Shown piece by piece: positions 30,826-40,378 of a DNA stretch of 59,655 nt. Source of the DNA: Rhodocyclaceae bacterium UBA2346. GTDB taxonomy: Bacteria > Pseudomonadota > Gammaproteobacteria > Burkholderiales > Rhodocyclaceae. Below the pieces are notes generated by a model that was not told where the DNA came from, made no database searches, and was given only the letters and a program-made list of their open reading frames with translations. Position 1 is the stretch's first letter. Every line of letters starts with the position of its first letter. A program made the position numbers and the translations under genes. Location of the stretch: assembly GCA_002344625.1 (NCBI GenBank), contig DDUE01000082.1:1-59655 (forward strand). The letters are read 5' to 3'.

Positions 30826-33528
30826 ATGACCACAATCGAATCATCCGCGGGCATTTCGCGCTTCGACTATGCGCCGCTTGCCTGGACGACGACGCACGTA
30901 GAACTGCATTTTCGTCTCGATCCGCGTGCGACCCGGGTCACCAGCGTGCTCACATGCGCGCGCAACCCCGGCGCGCCGGCAGGGCCGCTGCAGCTGTTCG
31001 GCGAGGCGCTCGAGCTCGTCGGCCTGAAGTGCGATGGTGCGCCGCTTGCGCCCGAGCGGATCGTGCGCACGGCGCACGGCATGGAGCTCGACGTCGACGG
31101 CGATGCCTGTGTGCTCGAGGTCGTGACGCTGGTCAATCCGACCGCCAATACGACGCTCTCGGGCTTGTACGTGTCGCGTGGCGGGTATTTCACCCAGTGC
31201 GAGGCGGAGGGGTTCAGGCGCATCACCTATTTCCCCGACCGGCCCGATGTCATGGCCCGCTATACCGTCACGCTCGAAGCCGAACGGGCACGTTGCCCGG
31301 TGCTGCTGTCGAACGGCAACCTGGTGGCCCAGGGCGATCTGGACGATGGCTGGCATTTCGCGCGCTGGGAGGATCCGTTTCCCAAACCGTCGTATCTGTT
31401 TGCGCTCGTCGCGGCCGACCTGTGTGCGCTCGAGAGGCGGGTGACGACGATGTCGGGCCGTACGGTGCTGCTGCAGGTCTGGGTGGAAGCGGCCAACCTC
31501 GACCGTACCGAGCACGCGATGAACGCGCTGATCGACGCGTTGCGCTGGGATGAGCAGGCCTATGGTCTTGAGCTCGATCTGGACCGGTTCATGATCGTTG
31601 CGGTGAGCGACTTCAACATGGGGGCGATGGAAAACAAGGGCCTCAACATCTTCAATGCGAAGTACGTGCTGGCCAAGCCCGATACCGCCACCGATCTCGA
31701 CTACGAAGGCATCGAGAGCGTGGTCGCTCACGAGTACTTCCACAACTGGACCGGTAACCGCGTGACCTGCCGCGACTGGTTTCAGCTGACCCTCAAGGAA
31801 GGGCTGACGGTTTTTCGCGACCAGCAGTTTTCCGCCGATATGCTGGCGCGCGCGGCCGGCGCCGAGGCCGCCCGCTCGGCGCGCGCGGTCAAGCGCATCG
31901 ATGACGTACGCGCGCTACGCAGCGCCCAGTTTCCGGAGGACAGCGGGCCGATGGCCCACCCGATCCGGCCCGACTGCTATCACGAGATCAACAACTTCTA
32001 CACCGCTACCGTGTATGAGAAGGGTGCCGAGGTCATCGGCATGCTGCACACGCTCCTCGGGCGCGAGGGCTTTCGCAACGGCATGGATCTCTATTTCAGC
32101 TATCATGACGGGCAGGCAGTCACATGCGACGATTTCGTCAATTGCATGGCGGAGGCCAACGGGCGCGATCTCGATCCGTTCATGCGCTGGTACGCACAGG
32201 CCGGCACCCCGCGCGTGTGCGCCAGCGGGCATTTCGACGCGCCGACCGGCACGTACCGCCTGAACCTGTCGCAATTCACGCCGCCGGGGCCCGGGCAGGC
32301 CGGCAAACAGCCGCTCGTGATCCCCGTCGCGGTGGGTTTGATGGGGCCCGATGGCGCGGATCTGCCGCTGCGGCTCGCCGGCGAGAGCGTGGCGATTGCC
32401 GGCACACGGGTGCTCGAGTTCGACGCGGAGCATGCGACCTACGCATTCGTCGGGCTCGAGGTAGAGCCGGTGCCGTCGCTGCTGCGGGGGTTTTCTGCGC
32501 CGGTGATACTCGAGCTCGAGGAGTCCGACGCGCGTCTCGCGTTCCGCATGGCGCATGATTCCGATGCGTTCAACCGTTGGGATGCGGCCCAGCGCTACGC
32601 CGAACGGGTGATTCACGCCGCCGCCGCCGCCGCAGCGCTCGCGGGCGGCGCCGCGCCAACGGTCCCGGACGCTTTCGTGGCGTCGCTGGCGGCGCTGATC
32701 AACGACGCGCGGCTTGATCCCGCTTTTCGTGCGTTGGCCGCCGCGTTGCCGTCGGAGCTGTTTCTGCTCGACCGCATGACGGCGCCCGATCCCGCGTCCC
32801 TGCGCGCCGCGCTGGTTGCCGTCATGCGTGGTCTGGGTGAGCGCCTGGCGAGCGACTGGCTGACGCTGCACGCATCGATGCAGGTTGCGGGGCCTTATCG
32901 CTATCATCCGGCCGATGCCGGCCGGCGCGCCCTGGGCAACCTGGCCTTGCGTTATCTGGCGGCCGGCAACGTCACCGAAGGGCTGATGCGTGCGCGCCGG
33001 CAGTTTGCCGACGCTGCCAACATGACCGATCGCATGGGGGCATTGACCGCGCTGGTGCAGAGCAACGATCGCGATGGTGCCGCCGAGGCCCTGAGCGTGT
33101 TCCATGCGCGCTTTCAGGACGATGCACTGGTCATGGACAAGTGGTTTGCGCTGCAGGCGGGCGCCTGGCGCTGGGGCGATACGGCGCGGCCGGTGCTCGA
33201 GTGCGTGCGCGCGTTGATGGACGATCCCGCTTTCAAGACATCCAATCCGAACAAGGCTTATGCGCTGCTGGGTACCTTCTTCAGGGCGAACCCGGCCGAG
33301 TTTCACCGTGCCGATGGTCGGGCGTATTCGTTCTGGGCGGATCAGGTGATCGCGATCGACGCGCACAACCCGCAGGTGTCGGCGCGTCTGGTGCGCGCCC
33401 TGGACAACTGGCGGCGCCTGCCCGGCGAGCTGAGGCTATTGATCCGGCCGCAGTTCGAGCGCATCGCCGCGCATGAACGGGTATCGGCCGATGTATCCGA
33501 GATCGTCGGCAAAGCCCTGATGGACTGA
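30826..33528 (+). CDS. pepN: aminopeptidase N
   Basis: About 900 residues, M1 metalloprotease. GAMEN (substrate-binding) is followed by the zinc site HEYFHNWTGNR with the distal Glu in LKEGLTVFRDQQF, then a Ser-Ala-Arg-Ala-Val-Lys-Arg linker and the C-terminal helical domain typical of bacterial PepN. It removes N-terminal residues from peptides in the cytosol. A short Ala-rich run (AAAAAAALAGGAAP) at about 32620-32655 is a local insertion. The ATG at 30826 is preferred over GTG 30814; AGGA lies only a few bases upstream. Confidence 0.97.
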   Translation: MTTIESSAGISRFDYAPLAWTTTHVELHFRLDPRATRVTSVLTCARNPGAPAGPLQLFGEALELVGLKCDGAPLAPERIVRTAHGMELDVDGDACVLEVVTLVNPTANTTLSGLYVSRGGYFTQCEAEGFRRITYFPDRPDVMARYTVTLEAERARCPVLLSNGNLVAQGDLDDGWHFARWEDPFPKPSYLFALVAADLCALERRVTTMSGRTVLLQVWVEAANLDRTEHAMNALIDALRWDEQAYGLELDLDRFMIVAVSDFNMGAMENKGLNIFNAKYVLAKPDTATDLDYEGIESVVAHEYFHNWTGNRVTCRDWFQLTLKEGLTVFRDQQFSADMLARAAGAEAARSARAVKRIDDVRALRSAQFPEDSGPMAHPIRPDCYHEINNFYTATVYEKGAEVIGMLHTLLGREGFRNGMDLYFSYHDGQAVTCDDFVNCMAEANGRDLDPFMRWYAQAGTPRVCASGHFDAPTGTYRLNLSQFTPPGPGQAGKQPLVIPVAVGLMGPDGADLPLRLAGESVAIAGTRVLEFDAEHATYAFVGLEVEPVPSLLRGFSAPVILELEESDARLAFRMAHDSDAFNRWDAAQRYAERVIHAAAAAAALAGGAAPTVPDAFVASLAALINDARLDPAFRALAAALPSELFLLDRMTAPDPASLRAALVAVMRGLGERLASDWLTLHASMQVAGPYRYHPADAGRRALGNLALRYLAAGNVTEGLMRARRQFADAANMTDRMGALTALVQSNDRDGAAEALSVFHARFQDDALVMDKWFALQAGAWRWGDTARPVLECVRALMDDPAFKTSNPNKAYALLGTFFRANPAEFHRADGRAYSFWADQVIAIDAHNPQVSARLVRALDNWRRLPGELRLLIRPQFERIAAHERVSADVSEIVGKALMD

Positions 33529-33587
33529 ACCGCGCCGCCGGGCGGGGGCGCTAACCGTACCCCGCCAGACGACGAGAGCGCCTGCCC

Positions 33588-34040
33588 TCAGTTGGTGAGG
33601 TCGCCGGCGATATAGCTCGAAAGCTGCTGGATGGTGGCTTCCTGCTGCTCCATCACCACCTTGACGACGTCGCCGATGGTGATCATGCCCACCACCTTGC
33701 CGTCCTCGACCACCGGGAGGTGGCGGAAGCGCTTCTTGGTCATGGTGCTCATGACCGCGCTCAGTTGTTCGGCGGGCGTGATCGTCTGCACGTTGGTGGT
33801 CATCATGTCACCGACCAGCGCCGTTCTCGAGGCGATGCCCTTGAGCACGAGTTTTCTGGCGTAGTCGCGCTCGGTGAAAATGCCGCGCAATGCATCGTTT
33901 TCCATGACGAGCACCGCACCGATGTCATGTTCCGCCATCAGGGCCAGCGCGTCGAACACGCTGCTCGTCGGCGCCACCGAAAACGTGGCGTGCCCTTTCT
34001 GGTCGAGCACCTGCTTCACGGAAACCGAAATCATGGTCAT
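33588..34040 (-). CDS. CBS-domain pair protein
   Basis: 150 residues, two CBS domains (about 8-70 and 78-135): GHATFSVAPTSSVFDALALMAEHDIGAVLVMENDALRGIFTERDYARK and MMTTNVQTITPAEQLSAVMSTMTKKRFRHLPVVEDGKVVGMITIGDVVK. Such standalone pairs bind adenosine nucleotides and act as energy or stress sensors. GGGAGG upstream supports the ATG at 34040; the frame extends a few codons to 34058. It converges with pepN, and panC lies 150 bases away on the same strand. Confidence 0.93.
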   Translation of the reverse strand: MTMISVSVKQVLDQKGHATFSVAPTSSVFDALALMAEHDIGAVLVMENDALRGIFTERDYARKLVLKGIASRTALVGDMMTTNVQTITPAEQLSAVMSTMTKKRFRHLPVVEDGKVVGMITIGDVVKVVMEQQEATIQQLSSYIAGDLTN

Positions 34041-34190
34041 GCTTGCCTCCCTACCCAAGCGGGTTCTTTGTGGTTGCGCTTGCGCGTTGTGTGAATCGTC
34101 ATTGCGCGCGTGTCTTGTTGGGGTCCTTCCCAGGCCGCAATCTTATCAGGGCCGCGTGCTGCTGCGAAAAACCTGGTTTGCGACGGGTGC

Positions 34191-35018
34191 CTATATCTCG
34201 AGATTGTCGATCAAACGCGTCCGCCCCAGCCGTGCCGCCGCGAGCACCACCAGCGGGTCGTCCTCCTGTACCGGTGGTTGAAGGTCGGCCCGCCGGCGCA
34301 CCGCGAAATAATCCGGCTTCCAGCCCGCGGCTTCGAGGGCGGCCATCGCGTCGGTTTCGAGCTTGAGAAAATCGTGATCGCCACAGCGCACCGCGTCGCG
34401 AATGATCAGCAGGTTGCGATGCAGGCGCGGCGCCTCCGCGCGTTCGTCCGCCGACAGGTAGCCGTTGCGCGAGGACAGTGCCAGGCCATCGGGCGCCCGC
34501 ACGGTTTCGCCCGGCAGCACTTCGATCGGCAGCGCGAGCTCGCGGACCATGTTCTTCAGCACGATCAGCTGCTGGTAGTCCTTCTTGCCGAACAGCGCGG
34601 AATTGGGCTGAACGATATTGAGCAGCTTCAGCACGATCGTTGCGACGCCGCGGAAGTGTCCGGGCCGGAACTCGCCTTCGAGAATCGAGACCTGGGCGGG
34701 TGCGGGGTCGACATGAAAATGCTGTGGCTCGGGGTACATCTCATTCTCGTCGGGCGCGAACAGGTGCGTGACGCCGGCGGCCTCGAGTTTCTCGCAATCG
34801 GCTTCGAGCGTGCGCGGATACTTGGCGAAATCCTCGCTCGGGCCGAACTGCAGGCGATTGACGAAGATGCTGGCGATCACCGAGTCCGCGTTCTGGCCCG
34901 CGTCGCGCATCAGCGTGATATGCCCTTCATGGAGATTGCCCATCGTCGGCACGAAGGCCACCTTTCCGGCGCGGGCACGCGCAGCGCGAATGCTCTCGAT
35001 CGAGGTATGGATCTGCAT
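34191..35018 (-). CDS. panC: pantothenate synthetase
   Basis: 275 residues. [17 protein letters not shown] has the HxGH-like ATP motif; [16 protein letters not shown] and [16 protein letters not shown] are the pantoate/beta-alanine site motifs. ATP-dependent ligation of pantoate and beta-alanine in the cytosol. It follows panB by 30 bases; together they give the last pantothenate steps. Confidence 0.97.
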   Translation of the reverse strand: MQIHTSIESIRAARARAGKVAFVPTMGNLHEGHITLMRDAGQNADSVIASIFVNRLQFGPSEDFAKYPRTLEADCEKLEAAGVTHLFAPDENEMYPEPQHFHVDPAPAQVSILEGEFRPGHFRGVATIVLKLLNIVQPNSALFGKKDYQQLIVLKNMVRELALPIEVLPGETVRAPDGLALSSRNGYLSADERAEAPRLHRNLLIIRDAVRCGDHDFLKLETDAMAALEAAGWKPDYFAVRRRADLQPPVQEDDPLVVLAAARLGRTRLIDNLEI

Positions 35019-35048
35019 GGTTTTCCAGTGTGGGGAGGGAAGGCGCGT

Positions 35049-35864
35049 TCAGTAGCTTTGCGCTTCGGTCGGAAAGCTGCCGTCCTTGACGGCGCCGACA
35101 TAACGGCTGACGGCATCCTGGATGCTGCCCGCGCCGTCGAGGAAGTTCTTGACGAAGCGCGCCTTCTTGCCCGGGTACACCCCGAGCATGTCGTGCAGCA
35201 CCAGCACCTGGCCGTCGCAAGCGATGCCGGCGCCGATGCCGATCGTCGCCATCGACGCCAGGCTCGCGGTGATTTCCTGGGCGAGCGTGGCCGGCACCAT
35301 CTCGAGCACCATCATGGCTGCGCCCGCGCGTTCGAGCGCCAGCGCATCGGCGCGCAGCTGGATCGCACCGGTGTCGCTGCGCCCCTGGACCCGGTATCCG
35401 CCCAGTTGGAACACCGACTGCGGGGTGAGGCCGATATGGGCACACACCGGAATGCCGCGCTCGACCAGGAACGCCACGGTTGCGGCCATATGGGCACCGC
35501 CCTCGACCTTGACCATGTGGGCGCCCGCGGCCATCAGGCGCGCGGCATTGCGCAGCGCACGCTCGGGGGATTCCTGGTAGCTCCCGAACGGCATGTCGGT
35601 GACGATGAATGCGCGGCGCGTGCCGCGCGCCACACAGGCGGTGTGGTACGCCATGTCGTCGACCGTGACCGGCAGCGTGGTCTTGTGGCCCTGCAGCACG
35701 TTGCCGAGCGAATCCCCGACCAGCATGACGTCGACGCCCGCGTCATCGAGCAGGCTTGCAAAGCTTGCGTCGTAACATGTGAGCATCGCAATCTTGCGGC
35801 CTTCGGCGCGCATTTTGCCAAGCTCGTTGAGGTTTATCGGTTTGTCGTCCTGAAGATAGCTCAT
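35049..35864 (-). CDS. panB: 3-methyl-2-oxobutanoate hydroxymethyltransferase
   Basis: 271 residues. [31 protein letters not shown] is the metal- and substrate-binding start; [34 protein letters not shown] and [20 protein letters not shown] (catalytic Glu region further on) complete the PanB signature. It makes ketopantoate from 2-oxoisovalerate, the ilv pathway intermediate. The ATG at 35864 ([13 protein letters not shown]) is preferred over the longer frame. Confidence 0.97.
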   Translation of the reverse strand: MSYLQDDKPINLNELGKMRAEGRKIAMLTCYDASFASLLDDAGVDVMLVGDSLGNVLQGHKTTLPVTVDDMAYHTACVARGTRRAFIVTDMPFGSYQESPERALRNAARLMAAGAHMVKVEGGAHMAATVAFLVERGIPVCAHIGLTPQSVFQLGGYRVQGRSDTGAIQLRADALALERAGAAMMVLEMVPATLAQEITASLASMATIGIGAGIACDGQVLVLHDMLGVYPGKKARFVKNFLDGAGSIQDAVSRYVGAVKDGSFPTEAQSY

Positions 35865-35951
35865 CGCATGCTCCAACTGAGGGCGAGAGTGTTCCCCAAA
35901 ATGCGGGCATACACAAGCCGGTTTTCGCAATTCGTGGTGGTCGCGCCGGGC

Positions 35952-36587
35952 CTATCGGGCCGCGTAGCCGAAAAATTCGCGATAACTCCGCATGTTGCGC
36001 AAGCGATCGAGGAGCAACTCGAAGTCGTCGTCGAGATCGACCGGGTTGAGCACTTCGGCATCGACGATGAACAGCGGGGCCGCGTCGAATTCGTAGAAGA
36101 AGCGCGCATAGCGTTCGGCCACGCGCTGCAGATAGGCTTCGGTGATCCGGCGTTCGGCGTCGAAGCCGCGTTGCTGCACGCGGCTGATCAGGGTTTCCGG
36201 CTTCGCCTGCAGGTAGATCACCAGGTCGGGCGTGCGGACTTCGGCCGGTTTCATCGTGCCGAGGATGCGCTCATAGAGGGCGAGTTCGTCCTTGGCGAGG
36301 TTGAGCGAGGCGAACAGCGGGTCCTTGTCGATGATGAAATCCGAAACGATGCGGCTGCCCCGCTGCTCGAGGGCCCCGATCTGGTCGATGCGCTGGAACA
36401 GGAACGAGAGCTGGGTCGCGAGTGCCCAGCGCTCCGGGCTCTGGTAGAAACGCGCCAGGAACGGGTTCAGATCCGGATGCTCGGGAACCAGTTCGGCTTC
36501 GAGGCGTTGGGCGAGCCGTTTCGCCAGAGAGGTCTTGCCCGCACCGATCGGGCCTTCGACGACGATGAATTGAGCCTTGTCGAGCAT
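35952..36587 (-). CDS. deoxynucleoside kinase family protein
   Basis: 211 residues. Walker A GPIGAGKTS at 12-20, the ERxxx-like SDFIIDKDPLFASLNLAKDELALYERI segment, and DLVIYLQAKPETLISRVQQRGFDAERRI with the lid Arg residues define the dNK/dGK family. It phosphorylates a deoxynucleoside, probably deoxyadenosine or deoxyguanosine, for salvage; specificity is not readable. AGGTGA lies before the ATG. It is 87 bases upstream of panB and follows a DUF486 gene. Confidence 0.92.
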   Translation of the reverse strand: MLDKAQFIVVEGPIGAGKTSLAKRLAQRLEAELVPEHPDLNPFLARFYQSPERWALATQLSFLFQRIDQIGALEQRGSRIVSDFIIDKDPLFASLNLAKDELALYERILGTMKPAEVRTPDLVIYLQAKPETLISRVQQRGFDAERRITEAYLQRVAERYARFFYEFDAAPLFIVDAEVLNPVDLDDDFELLLDRLRNMRSYREFFGYAAR

Positions 36588-36602
36588 GGGGCATCACCTG
36601 CT

Positions 36603-36974
36603 TCAGGTTCTGAAAACGAAGTAGACCGCGCCCAGCATGCACAGCGCGGCCCAGAGGTAATCCAGCTTGAGCGGCTGGTTCATGTAGAAGACGACGAAAG
36701 GCACGAACACCGTCAGGGTGATCACTTCCTGCAGGATCTTGAGCTGGGGCAGGGTCATCCGGGTCGCGCCGATGCGGTTGGCCGGTACCTGCAGCAGGTA
36801 CTCGAACAGGGCGATGCCCCAGCTCACCAGCGCCGCGACGTACCAGGCACGGGACTGCATGTTCTTCAGATGGCCGTACCACGCGAACGTCATGAACACG
36901 TTCGATGCCGTCAGCAGCACGACGGTCTGGGTCCAAACCGGTATCGACTGGATCGTGGCGGACAGCGATTGCAT
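36603..36974 (-). CDS. DUF486 small multidrug-like membrane protein
   Basis: 123 residues, four membrane helices. LTASNVFMTFAWYGHLKN, VSWGIALFEYLLQVPANRIG and LKILQEVITLTVFVPFVVFYM are DUF486 hallmarks, a family of the drug/metabolite transporter fold. Substrate unknown. It lies 15 bases upstream of the kinase gene. Confidence 0.88.
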   Translation of the reverse strand: MQSLSATIQSIPVWTQTVVLLTASNVFMTFAWYGHLKNMQSRAWYVAALVSWGIALFEYLLQVPANRIGATRMTLPQLKILQEVITLTVFVPFVVFYMNQPLKLDYLWAALCMLGAVYFVFRT

Positions 36975-37016
36975 GGCGGGCGACCTGGGTGGCGATGGTG
37001 CGATTGGTTGGCAGGT

Positions 37017-37520
37017 TCAGCCGTCGCCGAGCCGGGTCACGACCTGATCACCCGCCCCGGCCAGCAGCGCGGCGACCGGGCCACGGCCGGGCACGATCAG
37101 GTCGGGCGCGATTTCGGCGAGCGGCGCAAGGACGAAGGCGCGTTCGTGCATGCGCGGATGCGGCACGCTCAGCTCGGGCTCGTCGATGTATTGCTCGCCG
37201 TATAGCAGCAGGTCGAGATCAAGGGTGCGCGGCGCCAGCACCAAAGGCCTTGTACGCCCGCCCTCGATTTCGATGGCGAGCAGGGCTTCGAGCAGGGTCA
37301 GTGGCGCCAGCCGGGTTTCGATGGCGACGACTGCATTGAGATAGTCCGGCTGCCCGCCGACGCCGATCGGCACGGTTCGATACAGCGACGAGCGTGCGAC
37401 CAGCCGGGTGCGCGGCAGCGCGTCGATCCGGGTACAGGCGAAACGGAACGCCGCCGCCGGGTCGCCGAGATTGGCACCGAACGCCACGTAGGCGCACTGG
37501 TGGGCCGGGGTCTGGTTCAT
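37017..37520 (-). CDS. folK: 2-amino-4-hydroxy-6-hydroxymethyldihydropteridine diphosphokinase
   Basis: 167 residues. AYVAFGANLGDPAAAF (start motif), SSLYRTVPIGVGGQPDYLNAVVAIET and RTLDLDLLLYG (HPPK signature with metal-binding Asp), then VPHPRMHERAFVLAPLAEIAP. It transfers pyrophosphate from ATP to the pterin in folate synthesis. Its ATG overlaps the pcnB stop (ATGA), the usual pcnB-folK arrangement. Confidence 0.97.
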   Translation of the reverse strand: MNQTPAHQCAYVAFGANLGDPAAAFRFACTRIDALPRTRLVARSSLYRTVPIGVGGQPDYLNAVVAIETRLAPLTLLEALLAIEIEGGRTRPLVLAPRTLDLDLLLYGEQYIDEPELSVPHPRMHERAFVLAPLAEIAPDLIVPGRGPVAALLAGAGDQVVTRLGDG

Positions 37521-38863
37521 TGCGCGGAGATCTCGGCCGCCGGCCGTGCGGGCTTGCGCCGGCGCTTGCGCCGCTTGGGGCTGGCTTCGTCCGGAAACGG
37601 CTGGGCGAGCAGGGCATCGCGTTCGTCATGCCCGGCATGGGCGAAACGCAACCACCAATCGACCAGATCCATCGAAATCTCGCCCGACTGGGCACGCAGG
37701 CGCAGGAAGTCCCAGCCGGCGCGGTAGCGAGGCTGCTCGATCAGGCGATAGGGCGATTTGCCGGCGCGTCTTTCGAAGCGCGGCTGCAGTGCCCAGATCT
37801 CCTTGATGTCCGCGGCGATCCGGCGTGTGATCGCAAGCTTCCGGGCCTGCGAATCGAGGACGTTGTCCATGGCCTCGAACAGGGCCGGCTGCGGGCTTTC
37901 GCCGGCGAGCTTGCGGCTTTCCCAGTTGGCGAGGACTTCGTGCCAGAGCAGGGTGGCGAACAGAAAGCCCGGAGAAACCGACTTCTCGGCGCGGATGCGC
38001 TCGTCGGTGTTCTCGAGCGACAGCCACACGAAGCGTTCGCCCGCCGGCTGTTCGAGAATGACGTCCAGGAGCGGCAGCAGCCCGTGGTGCAGGCCTTCGG
38101 CCCGCAGCTGCTCCAGGCATTTCACCGCGTGACCCGAGAACAACAGCTTGAGCATCTCGTCGAACAGGCGCGCCGCCGGCACGTTCTCCAGCAACTCGGC
38201 CATTTCGCGGATGGGGGTGCGCGCGGCGGGGTCGATCGTGAGGCCGAGCTTCGCGCCAAGCCGCACCGCCCGCAGCATGCGCACCGGGTCCTCGCGATAG
38301 CGCGCCCGCGGATCGCCGATCATGCGCAGCGTCTTTTGCCGGATGTCGGCAACCCCATGGTGATAATCGATGATGGTTTCGGTGCCCGGGTCGTAGTAGA
38401 GCGCATTGACGGTGAAATCGCGGCGGGTCGCGTCTTCGGCCTGGGAGCCGAAGACGTTGTCGCGCAACACCCGCCCGTGCTCGTCGGTTTCGGCCGACTC
38501 GACGTCATGGCTGGCGCGAAAGGTCGAAACTTCGATCGTTTCGCGGCCGCTCATCACATGAACGATCTTGAAGCGCCTGCCAATGATGCGCGAGCGGCGG
38601 AACAAGTCGCGCACCTGCTCGGGGGTGGCGCTGGTGGCGACGTCGTAGTCCTTGGGCGGCTGGCCGATCAGCAGGTCGCGCACCGCCCCCCCGACGACGA
38701 ACGCCTTGTGTCCGTGCTCCTGCAATACGTTGCAGACCTTGGATGCGACCGGGGAGATCTGCTCGCGACGAATTCCGTGCTGATCGACGGGAATGACGGC
38801 AGGTTCGAGCTTGTTGTCGGCGTCGGGGCGCCGAAATACCCTGCGGAGCAGTTTGCGGATCAT
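37517..38863 (-). CDS. pcnB: poly(A) polymerase I
   Basis: About 448 residues. Nucleotidyltransferase motif VVGGAVRDLLIGQPPKDYDVATSA (catalytic Asp pair), RDFTVNALYYDP, and RYREDPVRMLRAVRLGAKLGL. The last residues are a very basic tail (KRRKRRRKPARP), typical of PcnB and absent from CCA-adding enzymes of the same superfamily. It adds 3' poly(A) that promotes RNA decay. The start at 38863 (MIRKLLRRVFRR) matches the family; the longer frame does not. Confidence 0.95.
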   Translation of the reverse strand: MIRKLLRRVFRRPDADNKLEPAVIPVDQHGIRREQISPVASKVCNVLQEHGHKAFVVGGAVRDLLIGQPPKDYDVATSATPEQVRDLFRRSRIIGRRFKIVHVMSGRETIEVSTFRASHDVESAETDEHGRVLRDNVFGSQAEDATRRDFTVNALYYDPGTETIIDYHHGVADIRQKTLRMIGDPRARYREDPVRMLRAVRLGAKLGLTIDPAARTPIREMAELLENVPAARLFDEMLKLLFSGHAVKCLEQLRAEGLHHGLLPLLDVILEQPAGERFVWLSLENTDERIRAEKSVSPGFLFATLLWHEVLANWESRKLAGESPQPALFEAMDNVLDSQARKLAITRRIAADIKEIWALQPRFERRAGKSPYRLIEQPRYRAGWDFLRLRAQSGEISMDLVDWWLRFAHAGHDERDALLAQPFPDEASPKRRKRRRKPARPAAEISAQ

Positions 38864-39064
38864 TGACCTTGGATTACGAATCGATATGGCGATGCGCGCA
38901 ATCATAACTGATGCGCGATTGGGGCCATAGCGCGAACATTGGCGCCGAACCGGGCACGCGGCTTGAGCGGCGCGTGCCGGCGTTCTAAACTCCACGTGTG
39001 GCGCCGCGGGGGTATGCGCAGCGGTGATCGTTCATTCGGCGGTTTGGCGGAGCGTGTCGACGTG

Positions 39065-39634
39065 ATGAGTTTGTATGCCGCGGTGAGGCGGTCCGGCATG
39101 GCCGGACTGGGGGCGCTGACCTTGTTGAGCGCCGGGTGCGCGACGATTCCCGAGGAGCAGTGCGCGAGCGTCGATTGGCACCGGCTCGGAGTGGAGGATG
39201 GCCGCGCCGGATTCTCCGCGGCGCGCATCGTCCGTCATCGCGAGGCCTGCGCGGGCGTGGGCGTGGTGCCGGATGTGGCCGCCTGGGAGGCGGGGCGCTC
39301 CCTCGGGCTGGCCGACTACTGCGTGCTGGGCAATGCGATCGAGAACGGCCTGGCCCGCAACGCGTACGAAGGTGTTTGCGCCGACGCGCGCTTCGGGCGG
39401 GCATACGATGCGGCGCGCCGCTTGGGCGAGGCCCGTTTCGACATCGAACGGGTCGACGACGAACTCGCCTGGCGGGAGCGCGAGCTCGCCACCGACCGCA
39501 AGCTGAGCGACAAGCGCCGCGCCGAGTTGCGCGCCGAAATCCGCAACCTCGAACGCCAGCGCGACCGCGCGCGTGATGACCGGCGCGATGCGGAAATCAA
39601 TCTCGACCGGGTGCGCCTCGAACTCGGTATCTGA
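39065..39634 (+). CDS. DUF2799 lipoprotein
   Basis: 189 residues. A lipoprotein signal peptide ends in LLSAGCATI (lipobox, lipidated Cys near residue 25). The mature part has DWHRLGVEDGRAGF and WEAGRSLGLADYCVLGNAIENG, which repeat in DUF2799, and a C-terminal coiled coil dense in Arg/Glu/Asp (from about 110). Function unknown, envelope-associated. Divergent from pcnB; the ~200-base gap between them holds no gene I can support. Confidence 0.85.
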   Translation: MSLYAAVRRSGMAGLGALTLLSAGCATIPEEQCASVDWHRLGVEDGRAGFSAARIVRHREACAGVGVVPDVAAWEAGRSLGLADYCVLGNAIENGLARNAYEGVCADARFGRAYDAARRLGEARFDIERVDDELAWRERELATDRKLSDKRRAELRAEIRNLERQRDRARDDRRDAEINLDRVRLELGI

Positions 39635-39646
39635 AGCCGGGCGGAT

Positions 39647-40309
39647 TCAGCGCAAGGACAAGACCGGCCAGCCTTGCGACAGCGCATGCTGGCGCAGGCG
39701 TTCATCCGGGTCGACCGCCACCGGATCGCTCACGCGGGCGAGCAAGGGCAGGTCGTTGTGCGAGTCGCTATAGAACCATGTCCGCTCGAAACTGCCCATG
39801 TGCAGGCCGATGCTCTCGAGCCAGCCGTCCAGCCGCTCGATCTTGCCCGCCTTGAATGAAGGCACGCCCCGCGACTTGCCGGTGAAGCGGTCACCCTCCT
39901 GGGCGGCGATCGTGGCGATCAGGTGTTGAATGCCGAATTCGCGCGCGATCGGCCCGGTCACGAACGAATTGGTCGCGGTGACGATCGCGACGATCGCGCC
40001 GCGCGCGCGATGGTGATCGACCAGCTCGCGCGCCGCGGTCGTGATTCGTGGTCGGATCGAGGCGTGCATGAATTCGCGATGCCAGGCTTCGAGCTCGGTG
40101 CGCGGGTGGCGGGCGAGCGGCATGAGCTGAAAGTCGAGAAACTCGAAAATGTCCAGGGTGCCGTCCTTGTACTGTTCGTAAAAGCGCACGTTGCGCGCTT
40201 CCTGAACTTCCTGGTCCAGCACGCCCTTGCCGATCAGGAATTGCGCCCACTCGAAATCCGAGTCGCCGTTGAGCAAAGTGTTGTCGAGGTCGAAGAGAAC
40301 GAGATCCAC
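39647..40309 (-). CDS. HAD-superfamily phosphatase (SerB-like, HAD-IB)
   Basis: 220 residues. Motif I VLFDLDNTLLNGDSD, motif II in AIVTATNS, motif III Lys in the KAGKIERL segment and motif IV FYSDSHNDLPLL. The helical cap lies between motifs I and II. Such proteins dephosphorylate phosphoserine-like or other small substrates. AAAGGA seven bases before GTG 40309 supports this start over TTG 40339. It follows hda, 69 bases away on the same strand. Confidence 0.9.
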   Translation of the reverse strand: MDLVLFDLDNTLLNGDSDFEWAQFLIGKGVLDQEVQEARNVRFYEQYKDGTLDIFEFLDFQLMPLARHPRTELEAWHREFMHASIRPRITTAARELVDHHRARGAIVAIVTATNSFVTGPIAREFGIQHLIATIAAQEGDRFTGKSRGVPSFKAGKIERLDGWLESIGLHMGSFERTWFYSDSHNDLPLLARVSDPVAVDPDERLRQHALSQGWPVLSLR

Positions 40310-40378
40310 GCGTGTTCCTTTAAATGAATGGGTGTTCAAGAAGACGGCCGCAGCCGCGCTGGCGGCCGGCCTTGCTGA

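Noticed and set aside
34110..37205. 1031-codon plus-strand open frame opposite panC, panB, the kinase and DUF486
   Set aside because: Antisense shadow; the minus-strand genes have full-length homology and ribosome-binding sites.
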